A DNA stretch of 24,124 bases from a virus. Positions 1 to 7,090 of the stretch are shown here, in pieces. The stretch is taken from positions 1 through 24,124 of IMG/VR virus record IMGVR_UViG_3300045733_000612; one strand, given 5' to 3'. The notes below the pieces were generated by a model. It saw only the letters and a program-made list of their open reading frames with translations. It had not been told where the DNA came from and ran no database searches. A program made the position numbers and the translations under genes. The first letter of the stretch is position 1, and every line of letters starts with the position of its first letter.

Positions 1-1617
1 CATCACAGAGCAGCCAAAAACTGGGTTAAGCTGTTGGCGCGTTGGCCTAACGCCAAGAAACTGGACTTGACCGCCACGCCTTACCGGCTGGACAACAAGC
101 CGTTGAAGGCCTTTATTGACGGAGATGAGTACAACATTGGGCTGTTGGAATTGATCCAACAGGGATATCTGGCGGATATCAAATTGCTCCAGTGTCCTGT
201 CAAGGTTGACATGACCGGCCTGAACACGCGTGGGGGCGATTTCCAAGACGACGAAATGGCCGAACGCGTTCTGCCCCACATCGAAAAGCTTGCCGACTGG
301 GTTGCCGCCGAGCATGCCTGGCGACGGATGATCACCTTCACGCCCAACAAGCAAATCAGCCGCGTTTGGTCTGAGGCGTTGTGCGCGCGCGGGTTGGCGG
401 CCGCCCACATCGACGGTGTCGGCACGGAGCGACAGCGGCGACCGATCTACGATGCGTTCGCCAGCGGCGCCATAACCCACCTGTCGAACGCCCAGTTGCT
501 GTTGGAGGGCTACGATAACCCGCGCGCCGACGCGTTGTTGATGCTGCGCCTCACGCAGTCGCGTTGTGTTTTAGCCCAAGCGGTAGGGCGAATCAGCCGA
601 CTGCATCCTGACAAGGATTTCGGCATAGTCCTTGATCCGTTGTTTGTCGCTTCGGACCAGGCCAGGGCCACGTTCGGCGCAGCCATGCTGGACGACAACC
701 CGCGCAACGCCAGGATTACCGAGCTGACTGGCGCGGGCCTGTCGCTGGCTGAAGCGGCGGCAATGGAGGAAGACGAGCACCAGGCCGAACGCGAAGCGCG
801 CCGAGCCGCCGGGGAACCTGAAGAAGGCGAGGGCGAAACCCCAGTCGCTCCGGAGGCGGGCGACGATGATCGTCAGCGCGCCGCCCAAGAGTTGTTGGAC
901 AGCCGGTTGCGCGAGACAGCGTTGCTGCGCGACGCCAGCGAAACGCCTGAAGCTATCTCCCTGGCGGAATACTGCGCCCCCAAGGGCGTGAAGCGCGTCA
1001 CGTCCATGAAGGTCAAGGCCCATACGTCGGCGGCTTCCGGCAAAAACTCCCTACGGGTGGTGTTCACCCTGGTGAACGCGCCCACGGAAACACTGTATTT
1101 CGGCTTTGACGATCCAGGTTATCGTGGGCAGCTTGCCCGCGATTGGTGGTTTGAATTCGGCGGGCGCTCGCCAGCGCCCGTGTCGGTGAACGAAGCCGCT
1201 GACCGTCGCGATGAATTGCGTCAACCTGCGTTCGTGGAGCCGGTCGCCGTCCAAAGCGGCGCGCGCACGTTCACCGAAGTCAGGCGGCGCAGTGTGACGC
1301 AACCCATGGCTGCATTTCCTGACATCAACCCAGACCAGGGCGCGGCGACCGCCTTCGCCGTTCCTGGCGTCAACCCTTTCGCGCCGCCCCCAATCGACCC
1401 TTTCGCGCCGCAGTCCGCCGCGCTGTTCGACCGCCTGTCGCCGCCCGTCGCCGCGCGGGTGAAATCAATATCGCTGATGACCGCCGATGAAGCGGAAGCC
1501 TACACGCAAAAGATGCTGGACGACTGGGAAGCTGAACAGCACGCAACCGCGCCAGCGCCCTCGTCTCAACTGTCAACTGTTGATCGCAAATCAAGCCATC
1601 CATGGGAATACGCATAA
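1..1617 (+). CDS. Superfamily II DNA helicase, 3' part (5' end outside window)
   Basis: This reading frame is open from base 1 and begins His-His-Arg, which fits the end of a DExH-type motif II (DECHH), so the ATP-binding Walker A half lies upstream of the window. About 538 residues are visible. Motif III is TATPYR (about residues 24-29), motif V is LLLEGYDNP (about 167-175) and motif VI is QAVGRISR (about 193-200). These are the hallmarks of a RecA-like helicase pair as in phage DEAD/DEAH helicases. A charged Glu/Ala/Arg linker (about 250-300) follows, then a second domain with a conserved-looking segment around ARDWWFEFGG (about 380-390), and a Pro/Ala/Phe-rich tail with NPFAPPP-type repeats. 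The role is presumably DNA unwinding in replication or recombination, next to nuclease, binding-protein and polymerase genes. The TTG at 34 is not the start, because the frame and homology continue upstream. The stop overlaps the next ATG by one base. Confidence 0.88.
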   Translation, partial: HHRAAKNWVKLLARWPNAKKLDLTATPYRLDNKPLKAFIDGDEYNIGLLELIQQGYLADIKLLQCPVKVDMTGLNTRGGDFQDDEMAERVLPHIEKLADWVAAEHAWRRMITFTPNKQISRVWSEALCARGLAAAHIDGVGTERQRRPIYDAFASGAITHLSNAQLLLEGYDNPRADALLMLRLTQSRCVLAQAVGRISRLHPDKDFGIVLDPLFVASDQARATFGAAMLDDNPRNARITELTGAGLSLAEAAAMEEDEHQAEREARRAAGEPEEGEGETPVAPEAGDDDRQRAAQELLDSRLRETALLRDASETPEAISLAEYCAPKGVKRVTSMKVKAHTSAASGKNSLRVVFTLVNAPTETLYFGFDDPGYRGQLARDWWFEFGGRSPAPVSVNEAADRRDELRQPAFVEPVAVQSGARTFTEVRRRSVTQPMAAFPDINPDQGAATAFAVPGVNPFAPPPIDPFAPQSAALFDRLSPPVAARVKSISLMTADEAEAYTQKMLDDWEAEQHATAPAPSSQLSTVDRKSSHPWEYA

Positions 1618-1856
1618 TGATAACACCAGGACAGGCGCGCATGGCGCGCGCCTTACTCCGACTTGCTCTAAAGCAACTCGATGAATGTGAAATAACCGAG
1701 TATTCTATCAACCGATATGAGAATATGGTGATTACTCTCAAAGAAGAGTCGAACCTAAAGCTGCAACGCTATTATGAGGCAAGGGGCGTTGTGTTTACTG
1801 AAACCGGGGTGGAGCCGATAGGCGTGAACCCTAAAAAAGTGCTTGACACCCTGTAA
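1617..1856 (+). CDS. Small degenerate XRE-like HTH protein
   Basis: The product is 79 residues. ATG 1617 is preferred over GTG/ATG candidates further upstream because its first base is the last base of the helicase stop (TAATG), the pattern used throughout this block. The layout resembles small phage and alphaproteobacterial XRE regulators: an N-terminal QARMARALLRLALKQL helix, a putative recognition helix around ITEYSINRYEN, and a C-terminal RYYEARGVVFTETG that matches the usual 'ALEAAGVEF' tail. The turn is degenerate, so DNA binding is not assured. A second protein of the same layout ends the operon at 8046-8312. The last codons contain the -35 hexamer of the next promoter (1843-1848). It may act as an early repressor or antirepressor; this is inference from family resemblance. 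Confidence 0.7.
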   Translation: MITPGQARMARALLRLALKQLDECEITEYSINRYENMVITLKEESNLKLQRYYEARGVVFTETGVEPIGVNPKKVLDTL

Positions 1857-1871
1857 TTCGTGGCGTAAGGT
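1843..1871 (+). promoter_or_regulatory. Sigma70-type promoter, copy A
   Basis: TTGACA at 1843-1848, a 17-nt spacer, then TAAGGT at 1866-1871. The -35 is a perfect consensus and lies inside the last codons of the preceding gene, whose stop codon falls in the spacer. The hexamers and the following leader (TATC, GAAACAC) are repeated upstream of 2917: 40 of 48 aligned bases are identical from 1841 and from 2851. GGAG at 1897-1900 lies 8 nt before the ATG at 1909. Confidence 0.8.
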
Positions 1872-1908
1872 TTGTATATCGGAAACACAAACAATCGGAG
1901 ACTTTAAA

Positions 1909-2169
1909 ATGTTCAATGTTGGTGAAAATATATTTCTTCGCAAAATCACAATGATCATCACCGGCCATGTGGTTGCCGTTCATGATACGTATGTTGAATT
2001 GGATCACGCTGCCTGGGTTGCCGACACTGGCAGATATACCCAAGCCGTAGCGACTGGAAAGTTTCACGAAGTTGAAGTTTATCCTGCTGATCTAATCATC
2101 AAAGTTCCACTGAGTGATTTGGTTGATGGATTTGTTGCGCCGTGGTCACTTCCTACAACTCAGATTTAA
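1909..2169 (+). CDS. Conserved phage protein of unknown function (86 aa)
   Basis: The start is ATG 1909, after GGAG at 1897-1900 and 38 nt downstream of a strong promoter. An alternative upstream start at 1843 would lie inside the promoter and is rejected. The protein begins MFNVGENIFLRK and contains TGHVVAVHDTYVELDHAAWVADTGRY followed by a FHEVEVYPADLIIKVPLSDLVDG segment. This beta-rich pattern (VGD/E..F.RT...TGrVv....e.vLedAAWvADtGR) recalls a family of small uncharacterised proteins in many tailed phages; the recognition is from memory of the pattern. No catalytic motif is visible. It sits alone between its own promoter and a terminator hairpin at 2172, so it is probably a strongly expressed monocistronic early gene. 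Confidence 0.8.
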   Translation: MFNVGENIFLRKITMIITGHVVAVHDTYVELDHAAWVADTGRYTQAVATGKFHEVEVYPADLIIKVPLSDLVDGFVAPWSLPTTQI

Positions 2170-2171
2170 CC

Positions 2172-2209
2172 TAAATAAGAGGGTGACGTTACTGTCACCC
2201 TCTTATTTA
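2172..2209 (+). terminator. Perfect 16-bp hairpin, probable (bidirectional) terminator
   Basis: Arms 2172-2187 and 2194-2209 pair perfectly around the 6-nt loop GTTACT. The stem core is GAGGGTGAC/GTCACCCTC with A/T-rich flanks, so the transcript ends in a UUAUUU-type run. It begins two bases after the stop of the 86-residue gene and would end that short transcript. The A-rich left flank would let it work on the other strand too. Confidence 0.85.
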
Positions 2210-2224
2210 ATTGGGGATGATAAT

Positions 2225-2481
<257 letters not shown>

Positions 2482-2485
<4 letters not shown>

Positions 2486-2856
2486 CGCCAGAAGCTTACG
2501 TGTCCGAGTTAATCAGAAAACGAGCGCCCGAATTGGGCCTCGTTCTTTTTCGCAACAACTCCGGAGCGTTCACCGACGCCAAGGGTCGTCTGGTGCGCTT
2601 TGGGCTGGGCAACGACAGCCCAACCGTTTGCCGCAAGCGCAAGAGCAGCGACCTGATTGGTGTTTGGGCCCCCTATGGTGTTTTCGTCGCGATTGAGGTC
2701 AAGCGGGCGGGTTGGGTGTTCAAGGGCACACCCCGCGAAGTGGCGCAATTGAATTTCATCAACGAAATCAACGCGTCAGGCGGAATTGCGCTTTTCGCAT
2801 CAAGTTGGAGCGATGTTTATAACAAAATTGTTGCTCAGATGGAAAAAGTCGCTTGA
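2482..2856 (+). CDS. VRR-NUC domain nuclease
   Basis: The product is 124 residues, about the usual size of stand-alone phage VRR-NUC proteins. This PD-(D/E)xK fold is found in phage Holliday-junction resolvase-like enzymes and in FAN1. Visible motifs are RNNSGAF near residue 24, SSDLIGV with Asp57, the catalytic IEVK with Glu72 and Lys74, and Gln89 in VAQLNFI. The GTG start at 2482 is preferred because a stop codon (TAG 2440-2442) closes the frame shortly upstream, GGAG at 2469-2472 gives 9-nt spacing, and the GTGA overlaps the preceding frame. It likely resolves branched DNA during replication, recombination or packaging. The stop TGA lies within the TTGACA of the next promoter. Confidence 0.88.
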
Positions 2857-2881
2857 CACCCTATAAGGCGTGGGGTAAGGT
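2853..2881 (+). promoter_or_regulatory. Sigma70-type promoter, copy B
   Basis: TTGACA at 2853-2858, a 17-nt spacer, then TAAGGT at 2876-2881. It is the sister of the 1843-1871 promoter, including the CCCT after the -35, CGTGG in the spacer and GAAACAC in the leader. The nuclease stop codon overlaps the -35. An AGGAAA Shine-Dalgarno-like site near 2904 precedes ATG 2917. Confidence 0.8.
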
Positions 2882-2916
2882 CTGGTTATCAGAAACACCA
2901 AACAGGAAACACCAAA

Positions 2917-3753
2917 ATGGCTAAAATCGGAACTTATCTTAATCTCTGCACTCCCAAGGGTCGTATCGTCAGTGGCCCGTTGTACCAGCTCAACAAAACC
3001 GAATGGCGGAACGGGGTTCAGGTTCCCGTCACGCAAGATAAGTGGCGTTACAAGTTTGGCCTGGCCCTGCCCAAGAGCGATCCAGCCACACTCGCGTTGC
3101 TCGGCAAAATCTATAACCACACCTTGGCGACCTATGCCGCTTATCCGGCGGTTGTCGCCGCCATCAAGCTGGGGTTGCAAAAGCGTTCTGGTTTTTCGTG
3201 GAAGATTTTCGACGGCGACGTGCCCGGACTAAACGGGAAAACGCCCAAGAATTGTGAAGGTTGCTACGTGCTGCCATTCGAGCTTCCCGAGATGATAAAC
3301 GGCCAACCCGCCCGGTTCAAAACGGTTCTTTGGAACAATCAGCCCATTGATTGGACTGAGGTAAAGCTGGGTTTTGACTGCGATGTGGCGTTTTCGGTCA
3401 TTGACAACGGCATAACCGTTTCTGTGCCCGGTGGCTCCAGCGCAGGAATTTATTTGAACGCGGCATATGTTCGCTATCTCGGAACTGGCGAGGAAATCGT
3501 GTTCACCCCATCCGTTGACCAGCTTATGGCGCCAGCCGCGACGCCCCCTATGAGGGGGCCGGAGATAGCGACGGCGACGCCGGCGGCGACCGGCCAAGAT
3601 CCCTTTGCGGTCGCTCAGACTGTCCAGGCCCAGACGCCGCAGGGCGATGTGGCAGGGCCCAGTTTTCCGACTGGTCTCAACGCCTTAGCGGTGATTGCAT
3701 CCCCTGGTGAAATCGCCCCGTCAGCCGTCGAAGGGTTCGACCAGCCAGCCTAA
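2917..3753 (+). CDS. Probable single-stranded DNA-binding protein (DUF2815/gp2.5-like)
   Basis: The product is 278 residues, starting at ATG 2917 behind promoter B and an AGGAAA site. The N-terminal 200 residues show alternating beta strands and segments such as GRIVSGPLYQ, KFGLALPKSD, FSWKIFDGDVPG, EGCYVLPFEL and IYLNAAYVRYLGTGEEI. This resembles phage OB-fold binding proteins of the DUF2815 or T7 gp2.5 kind. The last 75 residues are Pro/Ala/Thr-rich and look disordered, as in SSB tails, although the very end is not strongly acidic. Its position just before the polymerase and its own strong promoter fit a protein needed in large amounts to coat single-stranded DNA. The assignment rests on pattern and context, since no diagnostic catalytic residues exist. 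Confidence 0.62.
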   Translation: MAKIGTYLNLCTPKGRIVSGPLYQLNKTEWRNGVQVPVTQDKWRYKFGLALPKSDPATLALLGKIYNHTLATYAAYPAVVAAIKLGLQKRSGFSWKIFDGDVPGLNGKTPKNCEGCYVLPFELPEMINGQPARFKTVLWNNQPIDWTEVKLGFDCDVAFSVIDNGITVSVPGGSSAGIYLNAAYVRYLGTGEEIVFTPSVDQLMAPAATPPMRGPEIATATPAATGQDPFAVAQTVQAQTPQGDVAGPSFPTGLNALAVIASPGEIAPSAVEGFDQPA

Positions 3754-3764
3754 CTTTTGATCCA

Positions 3765-3796
3765 GGCCGTCGCGCTGCTTTGCCAGCGTGGCGGTC
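3765..3796 (+). other. Strong RNA stem-loop between genes
   Basis: Arms 3765-3777 and 3784-3796 form a 13-bp stem with three G-U pairs and a 6-nt loop (CTTTGC). It starts 12 nt after the stop of the binding-protein gene and ends 20 nt before the next ATG. No U-run follows, so a simple intrinsic terminator is unlikely. It could stabilise the upstream message, attenuate transcription or affect translation. The upstream and downstream genes share one reading frame across it. Confidence 0.6.
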
Positions 3797-3816
3797 CCAA
3801 TCAAGCGAGCAAGATT

Positions 3817-4296
3817 ATGACAGACGCCATCCACCTCGAAACACCCACCGACGTCAAGCGCGCCTTGGGCGCTGGCGGAACCACCAAGCCAAAGCTTTCG
3901 CTCTATGACCAGGCGTGGGAGGTGTTAGAAGCCGCCGACTTGCGCGGCGTCAGCGCCAGGGAGATTTGCGGCTTCGATCCCGCCCGGCTTGACGCTGGTT
4001 TCACCAAGCCCAAAAGCCAAGCCGCCGCCTATATGTACGCGCGCTACTGGACTGAGGCGCGCCGCGCGCGCTGGCATGCCGCCCACGCGAGCGCTGTTCA
4101 CATTGCCAATGAGGCTGTAGAGGCAAGCCCCGCCGTCCAGAAAGCTCGGAAGCTGGCTGACGTGGCGTGCGTCCATGGTGACGTTGGCGACTTTCGAGCC
4201 TACGCCAAGGCGGTCGCCGCCAGGATTGAAACAGAAGCTTCGGTGTGGGCTGTGATCTATGGTCGCAACATGCCGCGCGAGTTCTGGGGCGATTGA
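3817..4296 (+). CDS. Unknown protein between binding protein and polymerase
   Basis: The product is 159 residues. I do not recognise a family. ATG 3817 is chosen over a TTG at 3757 because the TTG start would place the stem-loop inside the coding region and has no Shine-Dalgarno; the site before 3817 (GCGAGC) is also weak. The protein is mostly predicted helical: an N-terminal Thr/Lys stretch, then LSLYDQAWEVLEAADLRGVSAREICGFDP, AAYMYARYWTEARRARWHAAHAS, and a C-terminal half ending REFWGD. It is rich in Ala and Arg with no membrane segment or metal-binding cluster. Its stop is one base from the polymerase start, so it is probably a replication accessory factor or polymerase partner; this is inference from position only. 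Confidence 0.75.
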   Translation: MTDAIHLETPTDVKRALGAGGTTKPKLSLYDQAWEVLEAADLRGVSAREICGFDPARLDAGFTKPKSQAAAYMYARYWTEARRARWHAAHASAVHIANEAVEASPAVQKARKLADVACVHGDVGDFRAYAKAVAARIETEASVWAVIYGRNMPREFWGD

Positions 4297-4297
4297 A

Positions 4298-6232
4298 ATG
4301 CAAGTCGTTTATGACCTCGAAGTTTATCCAAACGTGTTCACCGCGACGTTCAAGCCCACGGATGGGGGCCGTGGGCGGATATTCGAAATCAGCGACCGGC
4401 GACAGGACAACGCCGCGCTGCGCGCCTATCTGGGCACGCTAACTTCCATGATTGGTTATAACAATATGGGCTTTGACTGGCCCGTCTTGAACGCCTTTTT
4501 GGAAAACCCCGACTGCGACGCCGCCTTTCTTTACGAAAAGTGCCAAGCCATTATCGACGGAGACAAATTCGATCATATCATTTGGGAACCCGCCATTCCC
4601 CAGATTGATCTGTTCAAAATCTGGCATTTCGACGGTGTAAAGTCCACTAGCCTGAAAAAGCTAGAATTTAATATGCGCTCTGAGCTTGTTCAAGACTTGC
4701 CGTTTCCAGTCGGAACTTGCCTCAGCTATTCCGAAATTGACGAATTGCGCAAATACAACTGCCACGACGTTTGCCAGACGGAAAAATTCTTCTGGCTTAG
4801 CCAAGATAAAATCAAACAGCGGATGGATATCAACCCCGCTTGGATAAACCAGTCTGACACCGGCCTTGGCCGCAAGTATTTCGAGCGGGCGCTTCAGAAA
4901 GCTGGCGTCTGGCTCCAGAAAGGGGGAACCCCAAGGCCGAACGGCGTTCGTTTGGACGAAGTTATTTTCCCCTACGTGCATTTCAACACGCCCATTTTGC
5001 AACAGGCGTTGGAGCTGTACAAATCAATTACGGTTCACGAAGAAGAAAAGGACGTAAACGGCAAAAAGAAAATCGTTCGTTACGGTGTAACGGACGGTGG
5101 GGAAAGGTTCGAGAGCTTCGATTTTGAGCTTGATGGGTTGGAGGTTGCCATGGGGTTGGGCGGTTGTCACGCTTCCCGTAGCAGCGTGATAATCGAAAAC
5201 TGCGATATCGAAGATTTAGACGTTACCAGCTTCTACCCGTCGATTTCAATCGTGAACCGCGTCTACCCAGAACACCTTGGGCCAATGTTTTGCGATGTGT
5301 ACGCCCAGTTGAAGGTGTTGCGAATGGCGTACGCCAAAGGGACTTCAGAAAACAAGACGCTCAAAGACGCCCTAAACGCCGTATTCGGCTCAGCTGGTTC
5401 GAAATATACTAATTTTTACGACCCTGCTTTTATGCTAGCCATCACAATCAACGGTCAGCTTCTGGTTCTGTCGCTGGCGGAATTGATGCTGACCATACCC
5501 GGACTTAGGATTATCCAAATCAATACTGACGGGATAACCTTCACCATTCCGGAGGGCAAACGCCCAGAAGTCGAACGGCTGGCTGCGGCCTGGTCAAAGG
5601 CGACCCTGTTGGATTTGGAGGCGAACACCTACGAAAAAATGTGGCTGCGCGACGTCAACAACTACGTGGCGAAATACAAAGGGAAGGGCAAATTCAAGCT
5701 CAAAGGCGTTTACGAAGATGAGCGCCAATGGCACCAAAATCAGAGCATGCCCGTAATCCGGGCGGCTGCGGTCGCGGCAATGGTGGACGGGATTGACGTT
5801 GAAGACTACATCAGCGCCCACGATGGTGACGGCTTCGACTTCATGCTGCGCTTAGACCTCAGCAAAGCCGCCGAATTGAAAGTGGCTGACGGGCGGGTTC
5901 TTAAGGGTGTGGTGCGCTACTACGTCAGTCCGGAGGGCGTGACCGCATACAAACAGATGAAAGCCACGGCCACGCGTATTCACGGCGAAGGCTATGCCGT
6001 GGCGACCGGCAAACGCGGGGCGTGGGTGTGCTCTGAATGTGGCGGAACGTTCAAAGTGAAGGGTGGCGGGCCAAAATCGAGCGATGGGACTTGGGCCCAA
6101 CACAACAATCGGGACCACGCCAGTAGACTGACAATTGCCCAGCGCTACAACGGCGAACCCATAGACTATGATATGCGGTTTTATGCCGCAGAAGCAAGAA
6201 AACTCATCATCACGGAAAGGTTTGTGCCATAA
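4298..6232 (+). CDS. Family B-type DNA polymerase with 3'-5' exonuclease
   Basis: The product is 644 residues, starting at ATG 4298, one base after the preceding stop and behind GGGGC. Proofreading motifs are Exo I Asp6-Leu-Glu8, Exo II Asn55-x3-Phe59-Asp60, and Exo III Tyr153-x3-Asp157. Polymerase motifs are motif A DVTSFYPS with Asp308, motif B with Lys356, Asn360 and Phe-Gly364, and motif C INTDG with Asp411. A KLKG/YKGKGKFKLKG region (about 458-470) matches the basic DNA-contacting segment. Motif C has Asn409 where most family members have Asp (DTD), but keeps the second Asp, which is the metal ligand in RB69-type enzymes. A CSEC pair (Cys578, Cys581) with His602 and His607 suggests a zinc knuckle near the C-terminus. 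It is short for a family B enzyme, as in other phages. Its role is replication of the phage genome. Confidence 0.88.
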   Translation: MQVVYDLEVYPNVFTATFKPTDGGRGRIFEISDRRQDNAALRAYLGTLTSMIGYNNMGFDWPVLNAFLENPDCDAAFLYEKCQAIIDGDKFDHIIWEPAIPQIDLFKIWHFDGVKSTSLKKLEFNMRSELVQDLPFPVGTCLSYSEIDELRKYNCHDVCQTEKFFWLSQDKIKQRMDINPAWINQSDTGLGRKYFERALQKAGVWLQKGGTPRPNGVRLDEVIFPYVHFNTPILQQALELYKSITVHEEEKDVNGKKKIVRYGVTDGGERFESFDFELDGLEVAMGLGGCHASRSSVIIENCDIEDLDVTSFYPSISIVNRVYPEHLGPMFCDVYAQLKVLRMAYAKGTSENKTLKDALNAVFGSAGSKYTNFYDPAFMLAITINGQLLVLSLAELMLTIPGLRIIQINTDGITFTIPEGKRPEVERLAAAWSKATLLDLEANTYEKMWLRDVNNYVAKYKGKGKFKLKGVYEDERQWHQNQSMPVIRAAAVAAMVDGIDVEDYISAHDGDGFDFMLRLDLSKAAELKVADGRVLKGVVRYYVSPEGVTAYKQMKATATRIHGEGYAVATGKRGAWVCSECGGTFKVKGGGPKSSDGTWAQHNNRDHASRLTIAQRYNGEPIDYDMRFYAAEARKLIITERFVP

Positions 6233-6372
6233 TGGACAACATAGATAAAGCAATCGTTGCTATGGTTGCAGGGCTTTGGCTCATAGGACTTCCGACATTT
6301 GCCGGATATCTGGCTGGATTTTACGGAGTTGTTACGTTCACCGTGGTAATGATATTTAGCATCATAGGATAA
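6232..6372 (+). CDS. Tiny hydrophobic membrane protein (46 aa)
   Basis: ATG 6232 shares its first base with the last base of the polymerase stop (TAATG), and GGAAAGG at 6214-6220 could serve as the ribosome site. The 46-residue product has a short charged head (MDNIDK) followed by two hydrophobic stretches, about residues 7-26 and 29-45, split by a Pro/Thr/Gly turn. That predicts a two-helix inner-membrane hairpin. It is below common gene-length cut-offs but fits the overlap pattern of the operon exactly. It is followed 8 nt later by the next ATG, and another small membrane protein lies two genes on. Function unknown; the location in the replication block argues against a holin. Confidence 0.65.
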   Translation: MDNIDKAIVAMVAGLWLIGLPTFAGYLAGFYGVVTFTVVMIFSIIG

Positions 6373-6380
6373 TCGCTGTT

Positions 6381-6845
6381 ATGACAAACAAAATAGACCT
6401 ATCGCCCGAAGGCGCAGCCATTGCGAACGCTGTCGCCAAGAGCTTAGGCGTCGCGGATGGCCAAATCGTTCCCCACGCCAGAACCAGGGACAGGGTTGCG
6501 TTCCTGCCTCATGGTTCAGCGCCCAAGGGGGCGCAACCAGCCCTGGCCATCGACGCGAGCGGATTGCTCTACCCCACCCAGCTTGACACCCTTGTGGGCG
6601 TTCGCCTTGGCCTGGCGATTGCGGTCAACGACGCGGGGTTGATCTACCAGTGGTCAATCGTGGTTCGGCGAGATGGCGAGCGGCTTTGTCAGATTGATTA
6701 CAACGACGAGCTGATTTGCGAAGCGGAGTTGGAGACGCTTCGCGTGGAAATCGACGCGTGGCTGACCGGCGGTTGGCCCTTCGAAATGTTCACCAAGGCC
6801 ATCAAGATCACCAACTTTAACCCATCGACCGGGGGCGTGTTGTGA
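6381..6845 (+). CDS. Unknown soluble protein (154 aa)
   Basis: ATG 6381 has AGGA at 6366-6369, 11 nt upstream. The product is 154 residues with no membrane segment. It begins MTNKIDLSPEGAAIANAVAKSLGVADG and has a central LVGVRLGLAIAVNDAGLIYQWSIVV hydrophobic region that reads as beta strands rather than a helix. The C-terminal part, with paired acidic residues (EAELETLRVEID) and FNPSTGG, has no recognised motif. Its stop overlaps the GTG start of the next gene (GTGA), so the two are translationally coupled and may work together with the membrane protein. No family is recognised. Confidence 0.8.
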   Translation: MTNKIDLSPEGAAIANAVAKSLGVADGQIVPHARTRDRVAFLPHGSAPKGAQPALAIDASGLLYPTQLDTLVGVRLGLAIAVNDAGLIYQWSIVVRRDGERLCQIDYNDELICEAELETLRVEIDAWLTGGWPFEMFTKAIKITNFNPSTGGVL

Positions 6846-7090
6846 ACAAAGAACAAGCCCTCACGATGTGCATTGTGGTTTACATTAGCGCTTTGGCGCT
6901 GTTCGCGCTCATTGGCGCACAACTACACTTTGTCGCAGTCGCCAGTCTGGCCAAGTTGATGTTTATCGTGTTGCTTATGGCGGTCGTGGCGCTAATCCTT
7001 ATCAGCGCCGCGATACTCATGGGGTTCACGCTTTATCATATGGTCATCTTCGTTGTGCGCAACCTAGTTAAATTGATGGAGAATTTTTGA
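6842..7090 (+). CDS. Small integral membrane protein (82 aa)
   Basis: GTG 6842 overlaps the preceding stop (GTGA). The 82-residue product is almost wholly hydrophobic after MNKEQALT: one helix about residues 8-29, a second about 37-60 and possibly a third about 62-75, ending in a basic/acidic NLVKLMENF tail. It lies directly before the glycosyltransferase gene and overlaps its start (TGATG), a link that suggests a common role at the membrane, for example lipid-carrier handling as in phage GtrA-type flippases. It is shorter than GtrA (about 120 residues) and shows no clear GtrA motif, so this is only an idea. Confidence 0.75.
   Translation: MNKEQALTMCIVVYISALALFALIGAQLHFVAVASLAKLMFIVLLMAVVALILISAAILMGFTLYHMVIFVVRNLVKLMENF

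Noticed and set aside
34-1617. Helicase start at TTG 34
   Set aside because: The frame is open to base 1, and the upstream residues His-His-Arg-Ala-Ala-Lys fit the end of helicase motif II, so the gene starts outside the window.
6583-6611. A third TTGACACCC resembling the twin promoters
   Set aside because: It is inside a gene (Leu-Asp-Thr-Leu codons), lacks TAAGGT at 17 nt, and lacks the leader motif.
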